Assembly (NCBI GenBank): GCA_037039925.1
Contig: JAXRKP010000212.1
Coordinates: 69,501-133,500, forward strand
Source of the DNA: Doris montereyensis
Lineage: Eukaryota; Mollusca; Gastropoda; Nudibranchia; Dorididae
Length of the DNA stretch: 64,000 nt
Reading direction: 5' to 3'
Each line of letters starts with the position of its first letter. Positions within the stretch are counted from its first letter, which is position 1. The notes under the pieces were generated by a model that made no database searches, had not been told where the DNA came from, and saw nothing but the letters and a program-made list of their open reading frames with translations. Positions 54,814 through 64,000 of the stretch are shown here, piece after piece. The translations under genes and the position numbers were made by a program.

Positions 54814-54930
54814 GGTCTACTTCATCGAGTTGATCACATGGAATCAACATTGGGAGGTTTAGTTCACAGTATAGACAGTGCATTGACCCAACTAGGAAAA
54901 GTGGCAAGTTTTACTTTCTTCTTTTCGTAA
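54814..54930 (+). CDS. PKD2: PKD2-like exon 10: C-terminal coiled coil
   Basis: Acceptor ACCTTTTTTCAG. It reads GLLHRVDHMESTLGGLVHSI, DSALTQLGKV, matching the heptad coiled coil by which polycystin-2 forms trimers and binds polycystin-1. The frame runs on through ASFTFFFS to a TAA at 54928. Alternatively GTG|GCAAGT at 54904 is a near-consensus GC donor to a further exon, which I did not find downstream. Vertebrate coiled coils are longer, so the exon may not be last. The end given assumes the stop is used. Confidence 0.75.
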   Translation, partial: GLLHRVDHMESTLGGLVHSIDSALTQLGKVASFTFFFS

Positions 54931-55685
54931 TCTACTCTTTTAAGATATTATGTAATTTTATATTATACTAGTAGAGTACCCATAATTTTGCGGGTAAGAT
55001 AACACATAGTTTTTTGTCTTCTTTTTCTTCTTCCTCTTGGAATTTTGATGCTTTTCAAATGTTATTCATGATAATTTTGAGAATTGAAAACAGACTTCAC
55101 AAATATGCTAAATTACATTTTATGAATATGGATCAAAGTGTAAAACTACAGGGTCGTTTAGCTCGCTCCAGGTATTCCCGATTAGATTTCACGAGATTGG
55201 CCGCGGTAACACTTTTGCGTCGCCGCATTTCCTCATCGCAAAATCCTATAATATTTTCACATAGAACGTGAGACTGTGCATCAATGCAACTCAGTGTAAA
55301 CAAAGAAAATAAATCATATGTTAATCTTGTTAATCGCCAGTCAATAAGTTATAAAAATAGGAACACATGGAATGTTCTAGTTTTTGTTATTATCATTACT
55401 GGTGGTCATTCTGTTCCTTCTCCTTCTTTTTCTCTGATTATTTTAATAATCATCACCACAAATGTTGACACTATTATTTACAGTGTTAGAAGGATTATTA
55501 ACAAGATTAGAAATGGTAGCAGTAGGTATACTACATTTGTAATAACATTATTATTTATGAACAATGACGTGGGATACTCACTGCCCTCATATTTTACTAT
55601 AATTAAATAAGGGATTCAGGCTCCACACAAAAGAGTTACCACCGATCTGTTTCTGAAACGGGCTGATAATTTTATCGCTAAACGG
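54931..55685. other. Unassigned sequence
   Basis: No further channel exon was recognised. Frames at 55014-55271 and 55284-55610 lack family features. A TATTATACTAGTAGAGTACCC-like stretch near 54960 may mark a repeat end. Confidence 0.35.
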
Positions 55686-56546
55686 CCCATTGATCTGTAC
55701 TCCTTGTTTCATATGTTCTGGAGGAATTATGTAATTGTTGAAAATACTTTCTTCATGTTTCTGTGATTATGCTGTCTTCTTTCCTCATTTCTCCTTTTGA
55801 TGTTCTTAATTTGTCTAACTGGGCATGCTTTGGTCTTTCTCATGCTCTTCATTGCTCCCCTGTATAGCTTTTGATTTCCTTGGTCTGGTAGCTTTCTTGA
55901 AGTCTTTTTCCAAATCCTTCCCACTGTTCATGTTTTGTTTTCCTCATTTACTCTTTGGTGATAGTTCTTTTATCATTTAATCTTTCCTATCCTTTGGCCT
56001 CTTTGTTTGTAAATATATTTCTTCCAGGCTTCCTTCTCTTCTTTAATCTTCGTTTTGACATTCACATTCCACCATGCTGTTCTGTTCCTATCTCTTTTAA
56101 TTTGTTTTCTGCGACAGACCTCTTCAATACAAATGAGGAATATCTCTTTACACAGCTCCCGCTTTTTTCCATTGTACTATCATTCAAATCAATCTGCCTT
56201 TCACTGATAAATCACTTTATCCTAGATTGGTAGATCTGTTTTACTTCTGGTTTATTTAGTTTCATCTATTTTGAATTTAGTAGTTTTCTTTTGTATCCTT
56301 TTCTGTTTGTTTTCCTCAGTCAGCAATCTCATTTTTGTAATCACTAGGTGATGATCACTAAATATTTCAGCTCCTCTGTTAACTCTTACATCCATTGTAG
56401 TTATTGTACTGTAAAAAAGTGAACTGCTAACTATTATGTAGTCTATGATTGACTTTTTACTGCTGTCTTTATTTACTCTTGTATATTTGTGGATAGCTTT
56501 ATGCAGGGAAAGGGTGTTGGCTATTTTCATGTTATTCTATAGGCAA
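55686..56546 (-). mobile_element. LINE family A, copy 6 (endonuclease and linker)
   Basis: The minus strand from 56546 encodes KIANTLSLHKAIHKYTRVNK, SIIDYIIVSSSLFYST and GAEIFSDHHLVITKMRLL. The last is the final endonuclease block with Ser-Asp-His intact. A linker equivalent to 52400-52860 of copy 5 follows, ending near 55686. The leader, the endonuclease start and the RT are absent. Confidence 0.7.
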
Positions 56547-56554
56547 AAATCTAT

Positions 56555-56790
56555 ATTCAGTGAGAATAAGGTAAAAGAAATGTTTATGGAAGTGAACGAC
56601 AGCAAGGCATGTGGATCTGACGGTATAGAGGGGAAAATGCAATGTACTGCACGAATTTGCCGAAGAATTCAGTGGTATTTACTCCCATATACTTTCAACT
56701 TTCATTTCTTACCTCAACTTTACCATGCACTTGAAAATGTTCACAAATTGATTAAGTCCCAAAGAAGAACAAAATCACATGAGTGAACGA
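56555..56790 (+). mobile_element. LINE RT N-terminal fragment
   Basis: Plus-strand frame 56445-56786 includes FSENKVKEMFMEVNDSKACG and SDGIEGKM, the start of an RT fingers region, joined to a short Gln/His-rich end. It abuts the start of the hAT-like unit at 56799. No more of this LINE is present. Confidence 0.45.
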
Positions 56791-57314
56791 CTTTTTCCTA
56801 GAGCTGGGCAAAGCTTGAGCTGAAGATCAAGCTTTTCGATCTTTCAAGTGGACTTCAAAGATCGAGCCTGGCACTGGCAGGCAAGATCGAGCTTGATCTT
56901 ACGTCGTCACAAGAATAACAGAGGCAACAGAAGTAGCATCAATGTCAAGAACAACACAAATTTCAATGGGTCAGAAAGCAAAATACGTAGTGAAAGTCAA
57001 GAAATAAATATGCATCTGCATATATAGTATGGAACGTGGGATCCAATATTTGTTTTCTTCCTGTGCTTCTTCTTCTTCTCCTCCTTTTTCTTCATTTTAT
57101 TTCTCTTCTTCTTCTTCTTCTTCTTCACACCATCTATAATGCTAATACATATACTACTAGATATACTCTACTATTACTAATAACGATAGGAATACCAACA
57201 ACAACAATAATAATACTCTACTACTACAACCGGTACTACTACTAATAGGCTTATTAATAACAACAACACCAACTCTGCAAATTCTAGATCTAGATTTAAG
57301 ATACAGGTAGGCCC

Positions 57315-58393
57315 ATTAAGGGTGGGGAGGGGGGGGGGGGTCCTGAAATAAAATATTATGCTAAAAAAAATTATATTTTTAAAATTGCATTTCTTGTTAG
57401 TTTTACGTTTCCTGTATATGATTTCATCAAAGATTTATCTCACTGAGACTTGGATAAATTTGTATGGATCATTTTTTGAGGGAAGGTAGTCTTAAAACTG
57501 AAGAAAAAGCAATGAAATTGAAGAACATGATGATAAACAATCAGTCATCTTTGCTCAAATACAACCAGAATCGTAACTCTATTATTATGGAGCTAGTTGT
57601 CTAACATCCAACTGCATGTTACTACAGTTCAAGGTCATAAGACGTCATCTAATGGAGCATCAGTTGTGCTAACATCCAACTGCATGTTACTACAGTTCAA
57701 GGTCATAAGACGTCATCTAATAGTAGTAAATTAGAGTATCATTCGTGCATCAAATGCTCAATTAAAAGAAAAGAAGAGGAAAGCTGACTGTAGGAAAGTC
57801 TAGGAGAAGGCCAGAGTCGAGAAAGAGGCTGAGAAAAGCGGCCCCAGCTTATCGGGCAAGAATATTTTTTCCATCCAAATAACCATGTTCTTCTTTCAAA
57901 TGCGATTTTCTTAAAACTCTCATTTTCGGGACATTAATTCTATCTCCTTCCTTATTTATCTACCAATCATTGTAAAATTTGGCATATAATTAGTTCATAG
58001 ACGTATAAAAGAACTAGTAGAGAGATGTTTGGATTTTATTTTATTTTTTTCTGTATATTTGTGATTTTATCGCCAAAAAATAGCAAAACATGACATTGTC
58101 GATTATCCCATTTTTAAAGCGTCGAAACACAGTTAAACATATAGATTTTTTTTGTAAACTCTCTATTTGTCTTTAGGTAACATGTCCAGGAGCATTTGTA
58201 TGAAATTAAAAAACTGGTGGAGGAGAAAGAATTTGAAATTAGTCTCTTTTTTTTTTACAATTCAAGATTGCTAGTTCCTTGGCATCCATAATAAATATTT
58301 TTAAAATTCAGACCCGCTAAGTTTGAATATAATCGTTAAAATAGAATAGTTAAGAAAATCACTTTCAGGACCCGCACCCCCCCCCCCCTTTAA
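57315..58393 (+). mobile_element. G-ended repeat family 2, full copy (1.08 kb)
   Basis: Starts TTAAGGGTGGGGAGG with a long G run then TCCTGAAA. It ends TTTCAGGACCCGCA, a run of 14 C, then TTTAAG. The ends are inverted repeats. The inner 57780-58375 part matches 10061-10740. A 68-base tandem duplication lies at 57601-57730. No coding capacity is evident. Confidence 0.7.
57601..57730. repeat. 68-bp tandem duplication
   Basis: Two near-identical units begin CTAACATCCAACTGCATGTT and continue CAAGGTCATAAGACGTCATC, at 57601 and 57669. Confidence 0.9.
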
Positions 58394-59014
58394 GATATAC
58401 AGTAAAATTAGATCTGTACTCAGTAACAAAAAAGGGGGCGGGGGGGGGAGATTTTTTATCTTTTCCAGATCTAGACTAGATCTAGATTTAGAGCATTTAC
58501 CTTGTAATCTATTAATGGGTTTTATTGGTCTAATTTGCTACTTCTTTCACTTCCTTTGCATTTGTCTCCGGTTCAGTTTCCGTAATCTGCAATCATTCAT
58601 CCTTTTCCTCCCAAAGAGTTTGAACGTAAATCCTAAAACATGAAGTAGCACAAGAGGATCAGACTTCGAAGTTCGAGGTCGAGCTAAAAAGTTTGAAGCA
58701 GCATGACAAGATCGGACCTGGAAGGTCGAGCTAAAAGAGATCAAAGCAACACAAAGCCGGACTTCGAAGGTCAAGCTAGAATAGCTCGAAGCAGTGCAAA
58801 ATTAAAATTCGAAGGTCGATCTTGATCAAGGCCTCCTTTTGGCTTACTAAGATCGAAGCAACAATATAGGATCGGACAATGAAGGTGTGATCATAATGAA
58901 GGACTTCTATTAGTTTACTAAGCAACACAGACTCGAAGTTTGTGTCTCTCACATCATCGCAGTCATCGATTCAGTGGATGATAGGGGATGTGCACCAGTG
59001 CACTCATTTGCATT
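58394..59014. other. Inner part of the hAT-like unit
   Basis: Contains many short motifs of the form GAAGGTCGAGCT and GATCGAAGCAAC at 58660-58870, like the subterminal parts of the flanking ends. A G-rich run lies at 58435-58450. No ORF is supported. Confidence 0.4.
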
Positions 59015-60052
59015 TGGCTTGGATTTAGTTGGGGGTTTGGTGAATTTGGGACCAAAATGTTGATTTTCTTATTTGTATATATTCGAGTGGACCGATCATT
59101 TATCTACAAGTTTATGGCTGAAAAATGTCCATATGATGTATAATGTTTTTGTTACACGATATTTTGTAGTAAATTGTAGGCAAGGGTAGGTAAAAACAGT
59201 CAAAATTGACGTAACTTACGTAACACTGATTGAGAAAATGGCACTGAAAACCTGTGTAATGGGCCAGCTATCGCCACATCTGGCAACATTTTCTATCGAC
59301 ACGCCCCTCGATGTAAGAGGTGGAGGTAAAATGTGCGGGCGATGTGTCTGTAAACACGCACATAAGTAAATAGAGGAATAAAACAATACACTGGTCATTA
59401 TGATGTATGTTTTCACAATAGTTCACCTAGATTTACAATCCTCTTTACATTATTAACAATGCCAAAGATTGTCAACAGAGTAAGGGGGCTGCTACAAGAA
59501 GGGCAACTGGTCTGAAGTGTCATTTATGTGTTATTTTCTTTTGATTTCTTTGTTTGCAATTTTCTCAAAATGTATTTTTTCCCACTAAATTTCGATCTCC
59601 TCCATCATTTACTGACCAATTTGTATAATATTTGGCACACAGGTTGCTCTCGTCAATGTTAATAGAATGATGTCAGTTTTTTTTTATATATCTTGTTAAC
59701 TTTTTGAGAGAAAAAAATAATTTTATAATAAAAATGCCATTTTTGCATATAAACGATATATGTTATTCTCAAACATTCATTGAAAAAAAACTATCCAAAA
59801 TATCTAAGAAAACCTAACATTATTCTGTAGATATTGAATGAACAAAAACGATCTGCACAGTTTTTGAGTGATTTTATTCATAACTAAGTGAGGAGATAGA
59901 TTTTGAAAATTGGGTCGAAATCCACAACCAAGGACGCTACAACTACAAAGTTTTCAATGGTATATAGGATGACTATATGTTGACAGTAACTCATATACAT
60001 ATACTAAAATCAAAAATTCAAACTCAAGGGCAAAACAAATCGCTTCAGGAGG
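59015..60052 (+). repeat. G-ended repeat family 1, copy c
   Basis: Matches the copy at 33785 over nearly its full length: ACCAAAATGTTGATTTTCTT, ATCTACAAGTTTATGGC, ACACGATATTTTGTAG, GTCAACAGAGTAAGGGGGCT, GGATGACTATATGTTGACAG. The G run of the left end is reduced to TTGGGGG. The right end lacks the C run and ends near TCGCTTCAGGAGGAGTCC. Confidence 0.65.
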
Positions 60053-60589
60053 AGTCCTTTCCACGGCAACCAAGTAAACAACACCATTTAAGTTCATGTT
60101 TCAATATACTGATTACATATGTACATAATTTAACCGAAAAAAATCAAAAGTATAAAACATGGTTTCAGAACCAGCATATCCCCTTAAAAACAAAGCCTAG
60201 TTCTACACAAAAGCATGCTCGTGGACACAGTGCGATCGAACCATTGTAGATCAACTCAGATTGTCACGGTACGGTAACTAAATGAGAGAGAGGGCTATAA
60301 TAACAAATTGGTTCCATAAGCCTCAGTATTATATTCATGAGTGTGTGTGCGTGTGTGTGTGTAGTTTGTAAATGCGGAAACTAATCAATTTTTAATGTCA
60401 AATTCAGAAGGCATAATGGTTCCACTTCTTAAAACATGTTAGAGGAAGGGATTGTCAAAGGTCGAGCTCGAGCTCCGGCTTTTCGAACTTTAGGTGTCGA
60501 TCCTAAAGATCGGTCGATCTTTGAAAAGTCGATTTTTGCCCAGCTCTACTCGTGCCCGCTTGCATTAACAATATTAACATCCATCATGA

Positions 60590-61875
60590 TGAAATTCTTT
60601 TGAGAAATTGGTTTTGATCAGATTAAATATGCAACTACAGCCATTTCTTGACCCACTTCAGTTCGCCTAACAACCAAATAGAAGCGTTGAATATGCTTTG
60701 CTTACATTTACAAATTACATCTATAAGCATCTTGATAAATTAAATTGCTACTGTAGAATTATGTTTGTCGATTTTTCCTCCGATTTTAAGACAATTAAAC
60801 CTAATCTCATTATTCAGAAACTACTTGATATAGACAAATCAATTGGATCTTGAATCCATAACCTTTCAAAACAAAAATCTCTGTATGTGGAAATCACTGG
60901 AAAACAATGAAAAACCATAACCATCAACACAGGAATTCCATGGGGATATATGTCTTATCTCCAGTCATTTCCACAACTTACACAAACGATTGTAGAAGTT
61001 TCAGCCTAAACACTCCTCTCTTAAAATATGCAGGTGACACAACCATTCAAGGTCTTATATCAAACAATAACAAATCAATTATGGGACAGAGATTTCAAAA
61101 TTTGATGAATGGTGTGATACCCATGCCCTCCATCTAAACCTAAGAAAAACGAAAGAACTCGTTATTGCCTTCCACAAGAACAAAAACAAATCTCTCTAAT
61201 TAGAAATAAAAAAATGTAATCCTACCAAAACCCCTGATATCACCTTAGTTGTGGATGTGGGTAAATCCAATCAAATTCAAATCAAAATTCTGTTGGCATT
61301 CAGAAACATGTTTATTTATCCAAGCAAACAATTTATACAAAACAACTATTAACTAAATGTAAGCAACAAATGAGATTAAATTTTAAAGAACAAAGGACAT
61401 GGCCTCACCTGCAAACACAAAAGGCTGTGTTCAGAAAACAAAGGCCGCAGTATTGTCGGCCTAATTGTGACATGGTAATGTGCTGTGGTGACGCTGTTTA
61501 CTGCACGCATTCGCTTAGACCAAATGGGTATCGCCTTGGCCTATCAGTAAAGTTGTGGCATAGATATTGTCAATTCAATGGGGTAATTTATCTTAAGTGG
61601 CCGCGCCGAACGTTATAAATACCTCGGAGTAACAATTGCAAACTGAAGTGGAAAAATCATCTTAACAATGTGCAATAGTAATCTTTGTTTCATCACAAAT
61701 GGTTCAGAAAGAAAAAATAACTTCAATGCACTTTGTTTCAAGGATTTCGTAAATTGTTTCTCCTTTCACTATTTCTCAGTCGAATTCCTCAATGCTGACA
61801 TCAATTTGAATGTAATAATAATAAGGAGCCTAGAGCTGTCATAAGATGAGAGTGAGCACTATAGAAATGAATCAT

Positions 61876-61928
<53 letters not shown>

Positions 61929-61935
61929 GAATATA
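60590..61935 (+). mobile_element. CR1/L2-like LINE, RT and 3' end
   Basis: The plus strand encodes LDPLQFAQQPNRSVEYALL-like sequence at 60650, MFVDFSSDFKTIKPNLIIQK (motif A) near 60765, then NTGIPWG (motif B), TNDCRSF, LKYAGDTTIQGL near 61025 (motif C, with Gly replacing the first Asp of ADD) and KKNERTR-like sequence. A foreign or rearranged stretch follows at about 61255-61600. RYKYLGVTIAN then resumes the LINE thumb at 61610. The copy ends in CACTATAGAAATGAATC and an AAT repeat tail (61879-61930). Heavily frameshifted. Confidence 0.65.
61255..61606 (+). other. Interruption within LINE RT
   Basis: A stretch between two LINE blocks contains an 82-codon frame (61370-61618, MRLNFKEQRTWPHLQTQKAV...). 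It shows no motif I recognise. It may be an insertion or a badly decayed part of the LINE. Confidence 0.3.
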
Positions 61936-61962
61936 ATAAGAATAATAATAAGAATATAATAA

Positions 61963-62325
61963 TACTTCACTCATCCCCAAAGGGAAATTTGGTTACAGAC
62001 GTAAAAATCATATGAATATACTAATATAGTACATCAACAAAACAATGAAATACATCAGTTCTTGGTGAATACACACATACATATATATATACAATACATA
62101 CACATATATAGAAATACTCAATATTTAGATGCATTTCTATTTATCAGCTATTCAAAATACTGTTAAAAACATGTTTATAGATTGATTAAGAATTAAGGTA
62201 ATACTAATAAGAATGCATTTGTTAAATAAGAAAAAAAACATTAGCAAAGTATATTTTAATGCTGATGTTAATTGCTACAAATTTCCTTTTATGGATAATA
62301 AAGTTTCTTTAATTGAATTGAATTG
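61963..62325. repeat. Inverted LINE-tail pair
   Basis: ACTTCACTCATCCCCAAAGG at 61965 and ATGGATAATAAAGTTTCTTT at 62291 are imperfect reverse complements within CCAAATTTCC...GGATxAxTxAAGT contexts. The second ends in an ATTGAATTGA tail. This looks like two 3' ends of one LINE or SINE family in opposite orientation, 280 bases apart. Confidence 0.4.
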
Positions 62326-63640
62326 ATATCGTATGGAAGCAAAGACGTGCATCAGATTAGCATCTTGTCCAGGAGGTGATTATTTTCACCCGTTCCGCTT
62401 TATTCTATAGAAGCCTGGATACGCTTCAGCTCTGTAGGCCATAACGGCCTTGAAGGAACTTTACTTTTACTACCCGAACCTTTAGTTATGTGCATCACAA
62501 GGCCAGGCCTTTTTATTTTTCCATGTCACGATAATCTCACATGTGATCATCAGTGTTTTCATTTTGATTGTTATATTTTTCTCCTCAGGAGTGATGTTCG
62601 ATGTGACGTAGGAGATGGATTATCATTTAATTATAAAGCAATGAATCTTAACTTAAACAAATGATTATTGTTAAGCCCACCATCCCTGATGTTAAATGTT
62701 ATTTCAAGTTTTAAAGTTTATGAGGCCTCTATTTAAAGAGATCATGCATAATATGTTATATTTTTTAATTTTCTTGAAAACCTGTGACATCTGAAGTCAG
62801 TAAGCCACAATACTGTTCCAAATTATATTATATTTTCAGTTTATTGATTTCACTGATTTAATAAAGCCCTTTATCTGATAAGATTTAGCATTGGGTTTTT
62901 TAAACCTCCCATAATGCTTTTTAGCACAAAATGTTGTATGTTTACATACTCACATAGAATGTTTTAGTTTTACGATTAATGAACGCATACCTTACTGGGG
63001 GCCAATGGCATAACTTCATGCCACTCCATCTGATTTTAACAATTGGTTTTGTTTCCATATTTGCTTTTGAGAGTTGCAAAACAACAACATAAGTTATGCA
63101 CATTCAAATGGAATTTGAAGAATTGTAATCAAAACAAAATATACAGTTGAACAAATAGGAATAACATATGTATACATTTACAATCGTATCCAAAGAAAGT
63201 TGACACTTCATTCCTGGTTTACTCAATAAACTCATACATTTTATAGACGAAATTAGATAACATCATAATTCTCACCATCTCACAAACACTGATACCAAAT
63301 AAAATACCTTCCATCATATAATGTTTCTACCATGGTTTAAAGGAAAATGGTTTTAAAATTTGTTTTGCAAAAGAGAACAAAGAAGAACAAATTAAATGAA
63401 ATTTGGTACTTTGTGATACTCATTTTGGATTCCATGAGCATGCTTTAGTGTGCTTTGCAATGGATACAAGTCATCAAATATAATTTGTTTCATCATGATT
63501 GTTTTATTTTACCCTATTAATTGCCTTATTGCAAACCTCAATTTTGAACCTACCCTCTTTTAAAAATTCCTAACAAATTAACTTAGAATAGCTCATTCAC
63601 TCGTTTAGTATCAAAATGTGCAGAAATGAATTGCAATTAC
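62326..63640. other. Unassigned AT-rich sequence
   Basis: No exon, repeat or transposon domain was recognised. Confidence 0.4.
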
Positions 63641-63671
63641 AGTTACAGTGGTATATAATCTATTATACAAT

Positions 63672-63790
<119 letters not shown>

Positions 63791-63867
63791 ATCCATACAA
63801 GAAGCAAAGGGGTTGGGCATGTAAAGCCCACCTCAGAGTTAAAATTTTTAATTTCAATATGTAATCT

Positions 63868-64000
63868 TTGGAATATCCCGTACTTCGCTTCGCTCGCTTC
63901 CACGCCCGACCCGAGCAAGATAACATAAAAACAATATTCAATATTTTTAATAATAGAGAAAGTATTATTAAAAAAAGATGTATCTCCTTATGAAGTAATA
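63868..64000 (+). mobile_element. Polinton-like element III, left end at window edge
   Basis: TTTGGAATATCCCGTAC at 63874 matches the terminal motif of elements I and II. Coding sequence from about 63926 in the plus direction reads IFNIFNNRESIIKK and, after a frameshift, KDVSPYEVI. It is homologous to the ATPase of element I just after its Walker A region (minus strand, 29225-29160). The terminus and this mid-gene piece are only about 50 bases apart, so the start of the ATPase is deleted. The rest lies beyond the window. Confidence 0.55.

Larger units (their letters stand above)
12412..54930 (+). other. PKD2: Polycystin-2-like channel gene, exons 12412-54930
   Basis: Ten exons on the plus strand encode consecutive parts of a TRPP (polycystin-2/PKD2L) channel. 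They run in family order from the TOP domain to the C-terminal coiled coil, about 580 residues in all. Vertebrate PKD2 is near 970 residues and PKD2L1 near 800. The missing N-terminus and S1 should lie left of 12412, and no exon for them was seen there. Introns range from about 0.8 kb to 16.2 kb and are packed with transposons. Whether the gene is PKD2 or a PKD2L paralogue cannot be decided by eye. All exons are open and conserved, arguing for a working gene, with one doubtful junction after the first exon. Confidence 0.9.
56799..60548. mobile_element. hAT-like composite, 3.75 kb, with nested repeats
   Basis: The left end TAGAGCTGGGCAAAG and the right end GCCCAGCTCTA are inverted copies. Each is followed inwards by many GATCGA, TTCGAA and AAGCT motifs (56815-56900; 60460-60535; also 58620-58870). 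Such ends are typical of hAT elements. The 8-base flanks CTTTTTCC and CTCGTGCC agree at five positions only. No transposase was found. Two other elements, at 57315 and 59015, sit inside and account for about half of the length. Confidence 0.5.

Noticed and set aside
55014..55610. Two plus-strand frames after exon 10 as further exons
   Set aside because: No polycystin similarity and no coiled-coil pattern.

Overview
This is AT-rich, repeat-dense nuclear DNA from a metazoan. The sequence itself shows spliced coding exons with GT/AG borders, introns of up to about 16 kb, many broken non-LTR retrotransposons, DNA transposons, a Gypsy fragment and relatives of Polinton/adintovirus-type elements. 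That mixture suggests an aquatic invertebrate, possibly mollusc-like, but nothing here fixes the species. There are no bacterial-style genes, operons or CRISPR arrays.

The one clear host gene is a polycystin-2-like (PKD2/TRPP family) cation channel on the + strand. I traced ten exons between 12412 and 54930: the extracellular TOP domain (12412, 13753), S1-S2 region (30214), S3/S4 (33138), S4-S5 and pore entry (40733), pore helix, LGD filter and S6 (41744), the cytosolic region where relatives carry an EF-hand (49605, 50769), an acidic linker (53677) and a coiled coil (54814). Exons for the N-terminus and S1 were not found and probably lie to the left. Splice phases agree at every junction except the first, which stays open only with a GC donor. 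The EF-hand loop appears to have lost its acidic ligands.

Nearly everything else is mobile DNA inserted around or inside this gene. Region 1-6.5 kb holds three different LINEs. Region 6.5-9.1 kb is a broken Polinton-like element (II) interrupted by a LINE. Region 10-12.2 kb has two families of non-autonomous repeats. The 16-kb intron 13978-30213 contains a TC/CCCT microsatellite, a 20-bp minisatellite, an inverted LINE structure, a pogo-like element and a 8.7-kb decayed Polinton-like element (I) with DNA polymerase B, integrase, protease, capsid-like, PLA2-like and packaging-ATPase remnants. Region 31-39 kb has LINE ends, a 1.1-kb element with G-rich ends, a Tc1-like transposase remnant and a broken member of an unrecognised multi-copy gene family. 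Region 44-49 kb has LINE pieces and a Gypsy retrotransposon lacking reverse transcriptase. From 55 kb onward lie LINEs, a 3.75-kb hAT-like composite with two nested G-ended elements, microsatellites, and at the right edge the start of a third Polinton-like fragment.

The most notable points are: the degenerate EF-hand and non-canonical splice junctions of the channel gene; a LINE tail lying directly against a channel splice acceptor; a duplicated splice donor; three Polinton-like relatives sharing a terminal motif; and non-autonomous transposons whose terminal repeats are long G runs. All family assignments were made by eye.
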